From the NCBI GenBank assembly GCA_024330945.1, contig JANDJJ010000009.1, forward strand, positions 1 to 40,247: a DNA stretch of 40,247 bases. Reading direction: 5' to 3'. Below, in pieces: positions 1 through 14,227 of the stretch. Under the pieces are notes generated by a model. It searched no databases, had not been told where the DNA came from, and saw nothing but the letters and a program-made list of their open reading frames with translations. This DNA is from Nitrospira sp. (GTDB lineage: Bacteria; Nitrospirota; Nitrospiria; Nitrospirales; Nitrospiraceae). Positions within the stretch are counted from its first letter, which is position 1, and each line of letters opens with the position of its first letter. Made by a program: the position numbers and the translations under genes.

Positions 1-144
1 GACCTCCTGCCCGGCCTTGCCCGGCGTCACACCGGCGACGATTTTCGTTCCGTACGCCTTGCATTGTGTCGCGTGGAACGAGCCTTCCTTGCCCGTAATT
101 CCCTGCACAACCACCCGCGTGTTCTTGTCGACCAGTATGCTCAC
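1..144 (-). CDS. sucD: Succinyl-CoA ligase alpha subunit, N-terminal part (truncated by window edge)
   Basis: Reverse strand from GTG at 144 reads [48 protein letters not shown], typical SucD N-terminus; lies directly after sucC. Confidence 0.9.
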   Translation of the reverse strand, partial: MSILVDKNTRVVVQGITGKEGSFHATQCKAYGTKIVAGVTPGKAGQEV

Positions 145-155
145 GACGCTCTCCT

Positions 156-1334
156 TTACGCTGCTTTGCCCGTCAGTTGCACGATCTTCTGCGCCGCCTC
201 CCAAAGATCATTGGCGACGTCCAATTTCAAGCCGGACTCGGCCAACAACTTACGCCCTTCTTCCGCGTTCGTGCCTTGCAGCCGGACTACCAGCGGCACG
301 GTCATCTGCACTTCCTTCGCCGCTTCGATAACACCGTGGGCGATCCGTTCGCACCGGACGATCCCGCCGAAAATATTGATGAAGATGCCCTTCACGTTCG
401 GATCTTTGAGCAGAATCCGAAAACCGGCCGCCACGGTTTCTTTCGTCGCCCCTCCCCCCACATCCAAAAAGTTGGCCGGCTCGCTTCCCGCCAGTTTGAT
501 GACGTCCATCGTGGCCATGGCCAGCCCCGCGCCATTGACCATACAGCCGATGTTGCCGTCGAGCTTGACATAATTCAGATTATTCGCGGTCGCTTCAATC
601 TCAAGCGGCTCCTCCTCGTGCAAATCACGCATCTGCTGGACATCGGGATGTTTAAAAAGCCCGTTGTCGTCGAACGACACCTTGCCGTCCAACGCGATCA
701 GTGTTTTCTCCTTGGTGATGATGAGGGGATTGATCTCGACCAACGCCGCGTTTTTTTCCATGAACAGGCGATAGAGATTCTCCATCAACTTCACGAACTG
801 ATTGAGCACCGCCGGTTCGATGTGATGAAGCCCGAGAGCAAACGCCACATTGCGTCCATTATGTGCCTGGAACCCGACCGCGGGATCAATGGCTTCCTTG
901 ATGATCTTCTCAGGTGTGTGGGCCGCGACTTCCTCGATCTCCATTCCACCTTCGGTGCTGGCGATGAACGTGGGAAATCCGCTGTCTCGATCAACCAAGA
1001 TCGAGAGGTAGAGTTCCTTGGCGATGTTCGCCCCTTCTTCGATCAACAGACGACGGACCAGCCGTCCCTTCGGTCCCGTCTGATGTGTGATGAGGGTCTT
1101 GCCGAGCAATTCTTGGGCGAGACCGGAAACGGCGCCCTTGTCCTTCGTCAGCTTGACTCCTCCGGCTTTTCCACGTCCGCCGGCATGGATCTGCGCCTTG
1201 ACGACGAAGACGGGCGTGTCGAGCTCATTCGCCCATGCGGCCGCCGCTTCCGCAGAGGTAATTTCTTTTCCCCGCGGCACCGGCACCCCGAACTGAGCGA
1301 ACAACGACTTGGCTTGGAACTCATGCACATTCAT
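156..1334 (-). CDS. sucC: Succinyl-CoA ligase (ADP-forming) beta subunit
   Basis: 392 aa, [22 protein letters not shown]..., ATP-grasp and SucC motifs ([30 protein letters not shown]). Confidence 0.97.
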   Translation of the reverse strand: MNVHEFQAKSLFAQFGVPVPRGKEITSAEAAAAWANELDTPVFVVKAQIHAGGRGKAGGVKLTKDKGAVSGLAQELLGKTLITHQTGPKGRLVRRLLIEEGANIAKELYLSILVDRDSGFPTFIASTEGGMEIEEVAAHTPEKIIKEAIDPAVGFQAHNGRNVAFALGLHHIEPAVLNQFVKLMENLYRLFMEKNAALVEINPLIITKEKTLIALDGKVSFDDNGLFKHPDVQQMRDLHEEEPLEIEATANNLNYVKLDGNIGCMVNGAGLAMATMDVIKLAGSEPANFLDVGGGATKETVAAGFRILLKDPNVKGIFINIFGGIVRCERIAHGVIEAAKEVQMTVPLVVRLQGTNAEEGRKLLAESGLKLDVANDLWEAAQKIVQLTGKAA

Positions 1335-1520
1335 TCTTTACCTCACAACTCCTACGGACGGCGGAGAAAGCGTTTCTTAGCGCGCAGCCTATCCTCACCA
1401 GCCCTCTGGAACACCCGAAACGCGCCCTCACCCCCTACGAGCACCGCTCGATTCCTGATATTTTCTGATTGATCTCGCGCGCGGCGGGCAAGCCCAAGAA
1501 ATGCCTCCGTCGCCGTCCCC

Positions 1521-3104
1521 TCACCCAACTTTTCTGGTGTATGCCGGCAGGATCATCGGAGAGACGACACCGCTGAGATCCCCGTGTTTCTTGGCTTCCG
1601 CCCGGAATCGCTCCAAATGTTTGAGCGTCAATTTTCCTTGTTTCATGGAACCAGCTCTGGCGGCGGCGGTCAGTCCGGCCCGCTTCCCGAACACCATCAA
1701 ATCAAGAAGCGAATTGCCCATCAATCGATTGCGTCCGTGCAGTCCGCCGGAGGCCTCTCCCGCAACAAAGAGATTGTTCACTTCAGTTTCGGAATTGGTG
1801 TCGATCTTCACACCCCCATTTTGATAGTGCAGGGTAGGATAAATGAGCACCGGTTCTTTGCTGATGTCGATTCCGAACCGTTCAAATTGCCGCACCATGG
1901 CGGGAAAATGTTTTTCGACGGTTCCAGGCCCGTGCTCCATGTCGAGCAACGGCGTATCCAGCCATACACCGACGCGACCGGACATCGTTCGAATACCCCG
2001 CCCTTCTTCACACTCCCGGATGATGGACGACGACACGACGTCCCGTGTATCCAACTCGTTGACGAACCGTTCGCCCTTCGCGTTCACTAGATGGCCGCCT
2101 TCCGACCGGATGCCCTCCGTCACCAGCGCTCCGACCAACTGTTCCGGATACACCGCCCCCGACGGGTGGTATTGAAAAGTGTCGATATGGGAGAGTTTGG
2201 CGCCGATACGGTAGCACAGACAGAGACCGTCTCCCGTCGCACCGTAGTGATTGCTGGTCGGAAAGCCTTGAATATGCAGTCGTCCGATTCCACCGGTGGC
2301 CACGATCACCGACTTGGCGGCGACCACGACGTATTGCTGATTGTCCAAATCCTTCAGAACGGCACCGGTACAGGTTCCATCGCCGTCGCCGAGCAACTCG
2401 ACGGCGGCGCAGAACTCCAGCAATTGAATCTTTCGGTTGATGACCTCGTCCTTCAGCACCCGCATGATTTCCAGGCCGGTGTAGTCCGAGCAAGTCAACA
2501 GGCGGGGCTTCGAGCTTCCGCCGCCCTTCTTCACATGTAGATTGCCGTCCGCTTGTCGATCGAAGAGCACGCCGAGGTCGATCAACCACTTTGCAATCGA
2601 AGGCCCTTCCTCCACCATCACCTTGAGCAGATGATGGTCGTTCTCCATGTGGCCGCCCTTGAGCGTATCCAGAAAATGGGTGACCGGGGAGTCTTCAGGC
2701 GCGACAGACACCTGCATGCCGCCCTGCGCCATCACGCTGTTGGAGTCTCCCAGCCTGAGCTTCGTGGCCAAGATCACCTTGGCCCCAGCTTCCTGCGCGT
2801 GCAATGCCGCCGCGCAACCGGCTCCCCCGCCGCCGATCACCAACACGTCCGCCTGATGATGGGGGATGAGGTCGATGCGATGGTCTATCGGACTGTCCCC
2901 TTCAAGCAACGTCGCCAGTTCGACGACCGTTTTTTCTCCTTCATTCGGACCAAAGCGAAGGGGACGATAGGCGCTGGCCCGATAATCGGGATGGTACTTA
3001 TGGATCAGTTGATCGCGATCGCCCGGAGACAATCGGGGGAACGTCTGTTTGCGCCTGGCATCGCGGGTTTGGTGGACGATTTGTTGCAGCGCGTGAATAT
3101 TCAT
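1521..3104 (-). CDS. Fumarate reductase/succinate dehydrogenase flavoprotein subunit (FrdA/SdhA-like)
   Basis: 527 aa; FAD-binding DVLVIGGGGAGCAAALHAQEAGAKVIL, HPSGAVYPEQLVGALVTEGIRSEGG, GEASGGLHGRNRLMGNSLLDLMVFG. Confidence 0.9.
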   Translation of the reverse strand: MNIHALQQIVHQTRDARRKQTFPRLSPGDRDQLIHKYHPDYRASAYRPLRFGPNEGEKTVVELATLLEGDSPIDHRIDLIPHHQADVLVIGGGGAGCAAALHAQEAGAKVILATKLRLGDSNSVMAQGGMQVSVAPEDSPVTHFLDTLKGGHMENDHHLLKVMVEEGPSIAKWLIDLGVLFDRQADGNLHVKKGGGSSKPRLLTCSDYTGLEIMRVLKDEVINRKIQLLEFCAAVELLGDGDGTCTGAVLKDLDNQQYVVVAAKSVIVATGGIGRLHIQGFPTSNHYGATGDGLCLCYRIGAKLSHIDTFQYHPSGAVYPEQLVGALVTEGIRSEGGHLVNAKGERFVNELDTRDVVSSSIIRECEEGRGIRTMSGRVGVWLDTPLLDMEHGPGTVEKHFPAMVRQFERFGIDISKEPVLIYPTLHYQNGGVKIDTNSETEVNNLFVAGEASGGLHGRNRLMGNSLLDLMVFGKRAGLTAAARAGSMKQGKLTLKHLERFRAEAKKHGDLSGVVSPMILPAYTRKVG

Positions 3105-3182
3105 GTTTCGTGCTCGCCGGCGGTCATTCGTCGTTCATCGTTCATGACGCCGACACAAACGACCTCGGCGACCACCCGCTTC

Positions 3183-3893
3183 TCATTTGACCTTGGCACA
3201 GAGCTCCGTCAATTCTTGCCCGTTCATCGAAAGAATCCTGTTCCACTCGTCGTCAAACCGGCCCTCTTTGATTTCCTTGATGCGCGTCTCCAATCCCGCA
3301 GGCTTCTCGGTGAAATGCGCGCCTTGCGCGCGGCTCACGTACAAAGCAACGAGGTTCGGGGCGATATCGGCGATGCAGACCGGCGTGCACATTCCGCACA
3401 TCACGCAATCCATGAACATGTCCGAGACGCTCTGAAAATCGCCGAACACGGCTTTCCACACTCCTTCACGTACATCAATCTTCTGCGGGCAGGCTTCGGT
3501 GCAGGCGTTGCAGTTGCGGCAGAGCGGAGCTTCCGGATAGAGGTTGAACAGATCTTGCTTCGGATCTTGGAGCGTTCGAATATCGTAGATGGCTTTGCGC
3601 GCAGGAAACGGCGGCATCATCGTAAACGACATGCCGTCCTGAACCGCCGTCTGGCAAGCCAAGCAGGTCTTGACCTTCGGATCATCCTTGGTTCGGTAGT
3701 ACGTGGCGCAGGCGCCGCAAAATCCTCCCAAGCAGCCCACCCCGCGGACCACCTCCTGGCCGGCGTACCACATGGCCTTGATGACCGTAATGCCTTCCGG
3801 CACGGTGTATTGTTTGCCGGAAATCTCGATCGTGACCATCCGAGGCTTGAGCACTTCGGGTTGGTCGATCAGGTTGTCGTCATTCTGCGTCAT
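3183..3893 (-). CDS. Fumarate reductase iron-sulfur subunit (FrdB-like; 2Fe-2S plus two 4Fe-4S-type motifs)
   Basis: 236 aa; GCLGGFCGAC...CLAC, CRNCNACTEACP, CVMCGMCTPVC. Confidence 0.85.
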   Translation of the reverse strand: MTQNDDNLIDQPEVLKPRMVTIEISGKQYTVPEGITVIKAMWYAGQEVVRGVGCLGGFCGACATYYRTKDDPKVKTCLACQTAVQDGMSFTMMPPFPARKAIYDIRTLQDPKQDLFNLYPEAPLCRNCNACTEACPQKIDVREGVWKAVFGDFQSVSDMFMDCVMCGMCTPVCIADIAPNLVALYVSRAQGAHFTEKPAGLETRIKEIKEGRFDDEWNRILSMNGQELTELCAKVK

Positions 3894-3966
3894 AATTCGC
3901 GTGCGTCGGACGGAAAGAAAGGGCGTGAGGGGACCGTCCCCTCACGTCCTTGACCCGTCAAGGTCG

Positions 3967-8479
<4,513 letters not shown>

Positions 8480-8617
8480 CGGTTCTCCTCACAAACGGGC
8501 TCGGGACATGGTGACGGGAACAGGAGAGGGACTCCCTCTTGTCGCGCACCTCCACTTCAAGCCTCTGGTAAAGCGGTGCATCCCGCCACGATCCAAAAGC
8601 GGCGGGAGCCTCCACGG

Positions 8618-10438
8618 TTATTTCAACGGCGGCACTTCCCGCCGCTTCGGCGCGGCATAATTCACCAGGTAATCGAACAACCTAATCAAACGGCTGTCTT
8701 GACGTTTTTGATCGACCCAGTGACCGATCAAACCGATCGTGCGAGACAGGATGAAGAACCCGTTCAAACTGTCGACCGGGAACCCCAAATCAACCAACAC
8801 CGCCGCCATCGTTCCGTCGACGTTCAGAATCAGATTGTCTTTCTTCGCCGCCGTCACCTGTTCAACCTGCAGCGCAAAATCGAGGCATGGCGTCTTGATG
8901 TTCAAGCTCTTCACGTAGGCGACCAGTTCCTTCACGCGCTTGTCCGGATTGCGCAGACTCTTCACACGATGGCCGATGCCCGGGACGGGCCCCACGTTCT
9001 TTTTCATATAGGCCAGGAACTCGTCCACGCTCATCTTGTTGTCCACCGCATATTTAAACCAACGCCCGGCATCCGTCACCGCCCCCCCGAAACGGGGACC
9101 GATCATGATCAGGCCGGCCGCCACCGCCTGCGACAAACCGATCCCGGCGCAAGCCGCCAGAATCGTCGCGTACGCGCCACTGACGCAAGGTCCGTGATCG
9201 GCGGACAACATGATGATCCGCTTAATGATCTCCGCCTCCTGCTTCGAAATCAATCGCTTGTCCCACAGCAGACCGATGACATGGGGAATTTCGTACCCCT
9301 TATTGATGAGCTCCGAGGCGGGATAGCCGTCATAGCAAGGCTCATCGCCACGATCGTCGCTGATGGTGGTGCGGATCAACGGCGTCACGATCACCTCGTC
9401 CGCCTTCATCGCCTCTTCGACAGTCTTGGGAAGCTTCGGCAGGCTGGCCGGCTCAACGACTTCCTTGACCTGCCCGGACTTGAGCAATTCCTGGTAGACC
9501 TCTTTAATAGCCGGTCCCAGCGCCCCGAACGTCGGTGGAACGATCGCGCCCGCCCGCTGAAGCGCCTCCGATTTGGAGCGAGCCGACCCCTCGCCCTTCA
9601 TCCCTTCCTTGGCGCCCGCATGGCCGAACTTCATCCCCTTGGGCAAACTTTCCTGACAGAACCCCGAAACAACGCCGATCAGTTTGATGCGGCGTTTTTT
9701 GGCGCCGTACCATTCGGCAGCCCGCTCTTCGAGATCCCCTCCCATTTCCCCCACGATAACGACCGCCTTCGTTTGCGGATCGTTCTCGAACATTTCGAGA
9801 TAGGTGACGTAATCCGTGCCCGGATAGGCGTCGCCGCCGATGCCGATCGCCGTCGTGATGCCGTCGGCGAACTGGGAGCAGATCCAGATGATTTCGTTTG
9901 AGAGGCCGCCCGACTTGGTGATGACCCCGAACGACCCTTCGCGATACAGCTTGGAAAGCACCAAATTGTCGAACGCCCCTCCGATCACGCCCAACCGACA
10001 CGCACCGGCTGAGATGATTCCGATGGACGACGGCCCGTTGAACACCTTGCCCAATTTGCGCGCATGAGCCCCCAGGAGCTTCGCGTCCTTCTCCGGAACC
10101 CCCTCGGTAATCATCGAGACCAAATGAATGTGCGGGTCGTCGAGCGCTTCCAGACCGGCCTTCATCGCGCGATCGGCGCCGATATACACCAGACTGGTAT
10201 TGATCGCCGGATGATGCTTGGTGGCTTCGGCGATGGTCGCGTAAACGGGAACCGCGATGAGCCCGCTTCCGTAGGGAATCTCGTTGGTCTTTCCGGCGTC
10301 GGGAGGATAGACGAACGCCTCAACGTTGAGAGGACGCTTGATCAGATAGCAGAACTCGGCCATTCGACGGGCCGCGTTGACGCCGGCCTGGCCGCCTTGA
10401 ATCACCACACGGGTGTCTTTGTTTGCCAGAATGCTCAT
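8618..10438 (-). CDS. aclA: ATP-citrate lyase alpha (large) subunit; ORF extends to 10504, likely start at MSILANKDTRVV
   Basis: SucD-like N-terminus MSILANKDTRVVIQGGQAGVNAARRM fused to a citrate-synthase-like C-terminal part (SADHGPCVSGAYATILAACAGIGLSQAVAAGLIMIGPRFGG...PGIGHRVKS). Preceded by aggatct at the RBS position. Confidence 0.93.
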   Translation of the reverse strand: MSILANKDTRVVIQGGQAGVNAARRMAEFCYLIKRPLNVEAFVYPPDAGKTNEIPYGSGLIAVPVYATIAEATKHHPAINTSLVYIGADRAMKAGLEALDDPHIHLVSMITEGVPEKDAKLLGAHARKLGKVFNGPSSIGIISAGACRLGVIGGAFDNLVLSKLYREGSFGVITKSGGLSNEIIWICSQFADGITTAIGIGGDAYPGTDYVTYLEMFENDPQTKAVVIVGEMGGDLEERAAEWYGAKKRRIKLIGVVSGFCQESLPKGMKFGHAGAKEGMKGEGSARSKSEALQRAGAIVPPTFGALGPAIKEVYQELLKSGQVKEVVEPASLPKLPKTVEEAMKADEVIVTPLIRTTISDDRGDEPCYDGYPASELINKGYEIPHVIGLLWDKRLISKQEAEIIKRIIMLSADHGPCVSGAYATILAACAGIGLSQAVAAGLIMIGPRFGGAVTDAGRWFKYAVDNKMSVDEFLAYMKKNVGPVPGIGHRVKSLRNPDKRVKELVAYVKSLNIKTPCLDFALQVEQVTAAKKDNLILNVDGTMAAVLVDLGFPVDSLNGFFILSRTIGLIGHWVDQKRQDSRLIRLFDYLVNYAAPKRREVPPLK

Positions 10439-10534
10439 CAGGATCTCCTCGTGGTCGTAAGTCGATGATGGGCGATCAATGACGACGCGAAGGAGCGGAC
10501 GCACGCGAATCCATCGCGCGTCGCGCAGGACTCG

Positions 10535-11734
10535 TCACTTTCCCGCCAACGCTTTATCAACGATGTCCGTCAGCGGCGTATATCGGTCGAAAACCTCGAT
10601 GTCAAACCCTTCATCCTTCAACGCGCGCATCGCGTCGAGACCTTCTTTCTCCCGCGGGCCGCCTCGTCGCACCCAGATTTTCACACCCTTCAACTTTCCG
10701 TCGGCTTTGGCTTTCCGGAACCCATTGATGATCCCGCCGAACGTTTTTTTCACATCGGTAAAATTCGCGATGGCGCCGCCGACGATGATATTCTTGATCC
10801 CCGGCAACCCGCATACCTTTTCCGTGAGGGCTTCCACAGCCCAATCCGGCGGATCTCCGGAATACTCCGCGTAATTGGCGAGCTTGCCGCCGAGCGCCAC
10901 CACGGCGTCGGAGTAATAGACACTGGCCCCGCCGCCCGCCGGGAGCATCGCCGTGTCTCCTCCCGGAATTTCGATGAACTTCACCGAGCCCTTGATCTTG
11001 CTGTCTATGGCCATGATGTCCAACTCGTTCTTCGTGTAGGCTCGGCCGAACTCCGCGGCGAACTGGAAATTCCAATCGGGATGGCGGAACTTGGCGTCCG
11101 CGTCGAGCAGCGTCACCGCGTCCAACGCGACCAATTCTCCGTCGCTTTCTCTGGCGACGACGGGATTCACCTCAAGATACTGGGCGTCTTCATTGTCAAA
11201 ACAGGCGAACAGCTTCCCGGCGAAATCCGCCATTCGCTTCACCAACGGCCCCGTAAACCCCGCCTCCTTCACCACCTTCTCCAGAGCCTCAAGGGCGGGC
11301 TGTTGCCCCACCTCGACCGGGAGCCGCTTGACGCGATCCCAATTCGACTCCACTTCGATGCCGCCGCAATTGGCGACCAGGATTTCATTCCCTTCCCGGA
11401 CGGACTTAACCGCGCAGTAATATTCTTCTTTATGGGGGATCATCTCGGAAATGATGACTTGTGACACCGTAATACTGCCGACCAGGCGTCCCACCATCTC
11501 TTTCACGGCGGAAACGGCGCCGTCCAGATCCAGCCCCACCTTGACCAACCCGAGCTTGAATCGAGACCCCATCGCCTCGTGGGCCTTCGCAACCAATTTT
11601 GAACGTTTTAACCAGTCGTTGACCTGCCCCAACTTGGCCAGTTCTTCCGCGGACGTGACGACCACGTAGTTGGGAACGTGAATGCCCCACTTTTTCATCA
11701 GCCCCATTCCTGGGCCTTCCAAAACCTTGGCCAT
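10535..11734 (-). CDS. aclB: ATP-citrate lyase beta (small) subunit, SucC-like
   Basis: 399 aa, MAKVLEGPGMGLMKKWGIHVPNYVVVTSAEELAK...; ATP-grasp/SucC-like with PAGGGASVYYSDAVVALGG; strong aaggag RBS just upstream; adjacent to aclA. Confidence 0.93.
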   Translation of the reverse strand: MAKVLEGPGMGLMKKWGIHVPNYVVVTSAEELAKLGQVNDWLKRSKLVAKAHEAMGSRFKLGLVKVGLDLDGAVSAVKEMVGRLVGSITVSQVIISEMIPHKEEYYCAVKSVREGNEILVANCGGIEVESNWDRVKRLPVEVGQQPALEALEKVVKEAGFTGPLVKRMADFAGKLFACFDNEDAQYLEVNPVVARESDGELVALDAVTLLDADAKFRHPDWNFQFAAEFGRAYTKNELDIMAIDSKIKGSVKFIEIPGGDTAMLPAGGGASVYYSDAVVALGGKLANYAEYSGDPPDWAVEALTEKVCGLPGIKNIIVGGAIANFTDVKKTFGGIINGFRKAKADGKLKGVKIWVRRGGPREKEGLDAMRALKDEGFDIEVFDRYTPLTDIVDKALAGK

Positions 11735-11781
11735 GACTTGCTCCTTAACGAAAGGGTAACTGCTGCTGCAAAGGGAAGCGG

Positions 11782-11810
11782 ATTGTAGCGAAATCCCTTC
11801 GATGACTCAA
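11782..11810 (-). promoter_or_regulatory. Sigma70-like promoter for the aclB-led rTCA operon
   Basis: Reverse strand TTGAGT (11805-11810), 17-nt spacer, TACAAT (11782-11787), about 45 nt upstream of the aclB ATG. Confidence 0.65.
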
Positions 11811-12062
11811 GACGCCAGAGGGACTACCTCGGTAGGATCGAAAGACCTACCCCTTGCACAAGACGCAAACGCAACAGTTCGATTGGCTGTCATATCGATT
11901 CGATGATAGAGGTGGGTTGAAAGAAAGATGGGAGATGGCTCTCTATCGACAGACCAATCCCTCCCCCCGTGACTGCAGCACGAGCCGGTGCTCCAACCGG
12001 CATAATCCGCTCCCAAGCCCCTTGTATCCTTACCTTTATCCCCTACTCACCCTCGCTCAGGG

Positions 12063-12809
12063 CTATTTCATGTACCGTTGATAGCGGACGCCCCGCCGCG
12101 CTCCCTTCATCTGTGATTTGATCTTCCATCGCCTTGCCGCCACAGTGTCGCCTTTGGCCATAAATGTCTCATGCTCTCCTTTTTCCGGATCAAAAAAGCC
12201 GATGTAACCTCCGGGGTTCACGCCGAATGACCGCAGCGTCCTCCCGTTATACGAGCGCCCCAGAAAATCATTGCGGCCGCCCTTTTCCTCTTGTCCGGTA
12301 AAATACAGCGGAAGGAGAAAGTTGGAAACTTTGACCCCGTCGATCTCATACGTTTCGGCCTGCACGGCGTCGCACATTTCATACCAATGGAAGACCGTGC
12401 GTTTACCGTTGGACGGATGCGGCCCCTGCACCAAAAGATTGACTTCCGAATCCCCCACCATCTCAAGAGCTTCATGCGACAGAGTCACCGTCCACACTTC
12501 ACCCAATTGCTTCGCCACCTCGATAAACACGAATCCATAGGGCACTCCCCGATTCGTGAGGTCGTGGTAGCCGAGCGCGCCGTCGACATCCATGGAGTCC
12601 CATAGATACAACACCGCGTCACCACGCATGTCGGCGATGCTCTGCGCCGAAGGCTTCTTGCCGCTGCGCCCCTCCAACCGCAACTCCGCGCCGATATGCC
12701 AGTACGGCTCGTAATCCTCGCGGATCTGACGATTGATAGCACGAATCGCTTCCTGCGCGTCCTCATCCGACACCTTGCCGTTGGTGTGGTTGATTATCGA
12801 GATGATCAT
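12063..12809 (-). CDS. Conserved hypothetical protein with HExxE motif (SHEALEMVGD)
   Basis: 248 aa uninterrupted ORF, same strand and 48 nt downstream of the metalloprotease gene. Confidence 0.8.
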   Translation of the reverse strand: MIISIINHTNGKVSDEDAQEAIRAINRQIREDYEPYWHIGAELRLEGRSGKKPSAQSIADMRGDAVLYLWDSMDVDGALGYHDLTNRGVPYGFVFIEVAKQLGEVWTVTLSHEALEMVGDSEVNLLVQGPHPSNGKRTVFHWYEMCDAVQAETYEIDGVKVSNFLLPLYFTGQEEKGGRNDFLGRSYNGRTLRSFGVNPGGYIGFFDPEKGEHETFMAKGDTVAARRWKIKSQMKGARRGVRYQRYMK

Positions 12810-12857
12810 CGTCGTTGCGTCTCCCCTTGCGGCCCCTCCGGATGGCGGACGGTACCA

Positions 12858-13892
12858 TCACAATTTTCGCACCTTGATCGAGTACTTGCCGGTCCCGGAT
12901 TGGCGGCTGTAGTGGCGGACCTGGACGAAATAGTCGCCTTTGACCAGGTCGGCCGCGATTCGGGCGTTGAGATCGAGGCCGGAATCGTCATCTTCCGCGA
13001 TCAGCGCCGTCTCGCTGTTCGGTCCGAACAGTTTCATCACGACATCCGTCGGTCCCAGGGTATCGATGACGTACCGCCCGTCGGTCGCGGCCGTAAACCG
13101 ATAGAGGTCCTCTTCTCCGGACTTTCCGATCGCCGCCTGTGTGCGCTTCTTGGCGTTGGCGATGAGTTCGACGGCGTTCGACACGGTCCCACCTGTCTTC
13201 GGATACATTTTCGCTCCGGCCACGAACGCCTTGTCCATCGCCGACAAGACCTCGTTCGCCTTGGTGCCGATGCCGTTGAGCGTCCAGGACGCGGGGAAGA
13301 AGTACAGCATGATGGAGTCGGGGTCGAACTTGGTTCCATTGATCTGATCCGCGCTGTACTTGCGAAGAATGTTGTGGCGTGTCGTCGCTTCGTCCCAGAA
13401 ATTCGGCGCTTTAGCCGCCTCGCGAATCACGACCGGCTCGTTCCACTGAATCCCTCCCGCGGGATTCTGGTGCTCATGAGCCAATCCGATCGCGTGACCG
13501 AACTCATGGGCCGCCGTGCCGCCGTCCAGAAATCCGAGATTCATCGTCGGCTGATCCAAGGGAATGTTTCGGCAGTCCGTCCCGACGTACGACCAGGCTC
13601 CATCGTTCCGATCGAAGGCAATCCGAATTTCAGCGTTCAGCGCATTGTTGAACTCGAATTTCAAATTGGCCACGGCCGCCCACCAGCCCGCTTGCTCCTT
13701 GGCCACCGCCTGCTCCGTAGACGTGCCTCCCATGAAGCGCACTCGGAGCGTCGAGCCGTTCATCCATGTCTTCCCGATCGGCGCAATGGCACGCCTGATT
13801 CCGCTCTTGGTCGGCTTCGTCATCTGAAACCGCATCAGATCTTTCGGCAAAATCCTGTCGATGCATACCTTCGGACGGTCAGCCATGGTCAT
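12858..13892 (-). CDS. Matrixin/astacin-like zinc metalloprotease with probable C-terminal PPC-type domain
   Basis: 344 aa; GGTAAHEFGHAIGLAHEHQNP (HExxHxxGxxH) and downstream SIMLYF (possible Met-turn region); C-terminus GEEDLYRFTAATDGRYVIDTLGPTDVVMKLFGPNS...GDYFVQVRHYS resembles pre-peptidase C-terminal domain. Confidence 0.85.
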   Translation of the reverse strand: MTMADRPKVCIDRILPKDLMRFQMTKPTKSGIRRAIAPIGKTWMNGSTLRVRFMGGTSTEQAVAKEQAGWWAAVANLKFEFNNALNAEIRIAFDRNDGAWSYVGTDCRNIPLDQPTMNLGFLDGGTAAHEFGHAIGLAHEHQNPAGGIQWNEPVVIREAAKAPNFWDEATTRHNILRKYSADQINGTKFDPDSIMLYFFPASWTLNGIGTKANEVLSAMDKAFVAGAKMYPKTGGTVSNAVELIANAKKRTQAAIGKSGEEDLYRFTAATDGRYVIDTLGPTDVVMKLFGPNSETALIAEDDDSGLDLNARIAADLVKGDYFVQVRHYSRQSGTGKYSIKVRKL

Positions 13893-14227
13893 TTCTCCTT
13901 TCCTCTGGCCATTGAGTTCCTGGCAACCGACGAATCAAGAGAATGTTCGGCACAACGTGAACGGGTACGCTCACTCCGTGCCCGCAGTTGTATACTTTTT
14001 TACGAAAGAGAATCCAAGCGCTCACGACAGAACAAAAACCGTCATGAACGAGCTTTCGGCATCCGTTCTTGAAAACCCTGCCTGCCAAAAAGTGAAGGCT
14101 CGATGCTTGGTGAGATGATCGACGCCTCTTTGAGGAAGACAAATCGCCTCTTCCCCGGCGAACGAGAGGTCGGGGAACAAAACCCGACCGGACACGGCTG
14201 ACGCCGTCTTGTTTGATTCTCGGGTGA

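Noticed and set aside
177-1472. 431-aa plus-strand ORF antisense to sucC
   Set aside because: Mirror of a certain coding gene; low-complexity, Arg/His/Leu-rich translation typical of antisense frames in GC-rich coding DNA.
11984-12001. GCCGGT-GCTCCA-ACCGGC hairpin after the HExxE gene
   Set aside because: Perfect 6-bp stem but no following T-tract on the minus strand; weak as a terminator.
12696-14072. 458-aa plus-strand ORF opposite the metalloprotease
   Set aside because: Antisense of a gene with a clear HExxHxxGxxH site; no recognisable motifs.
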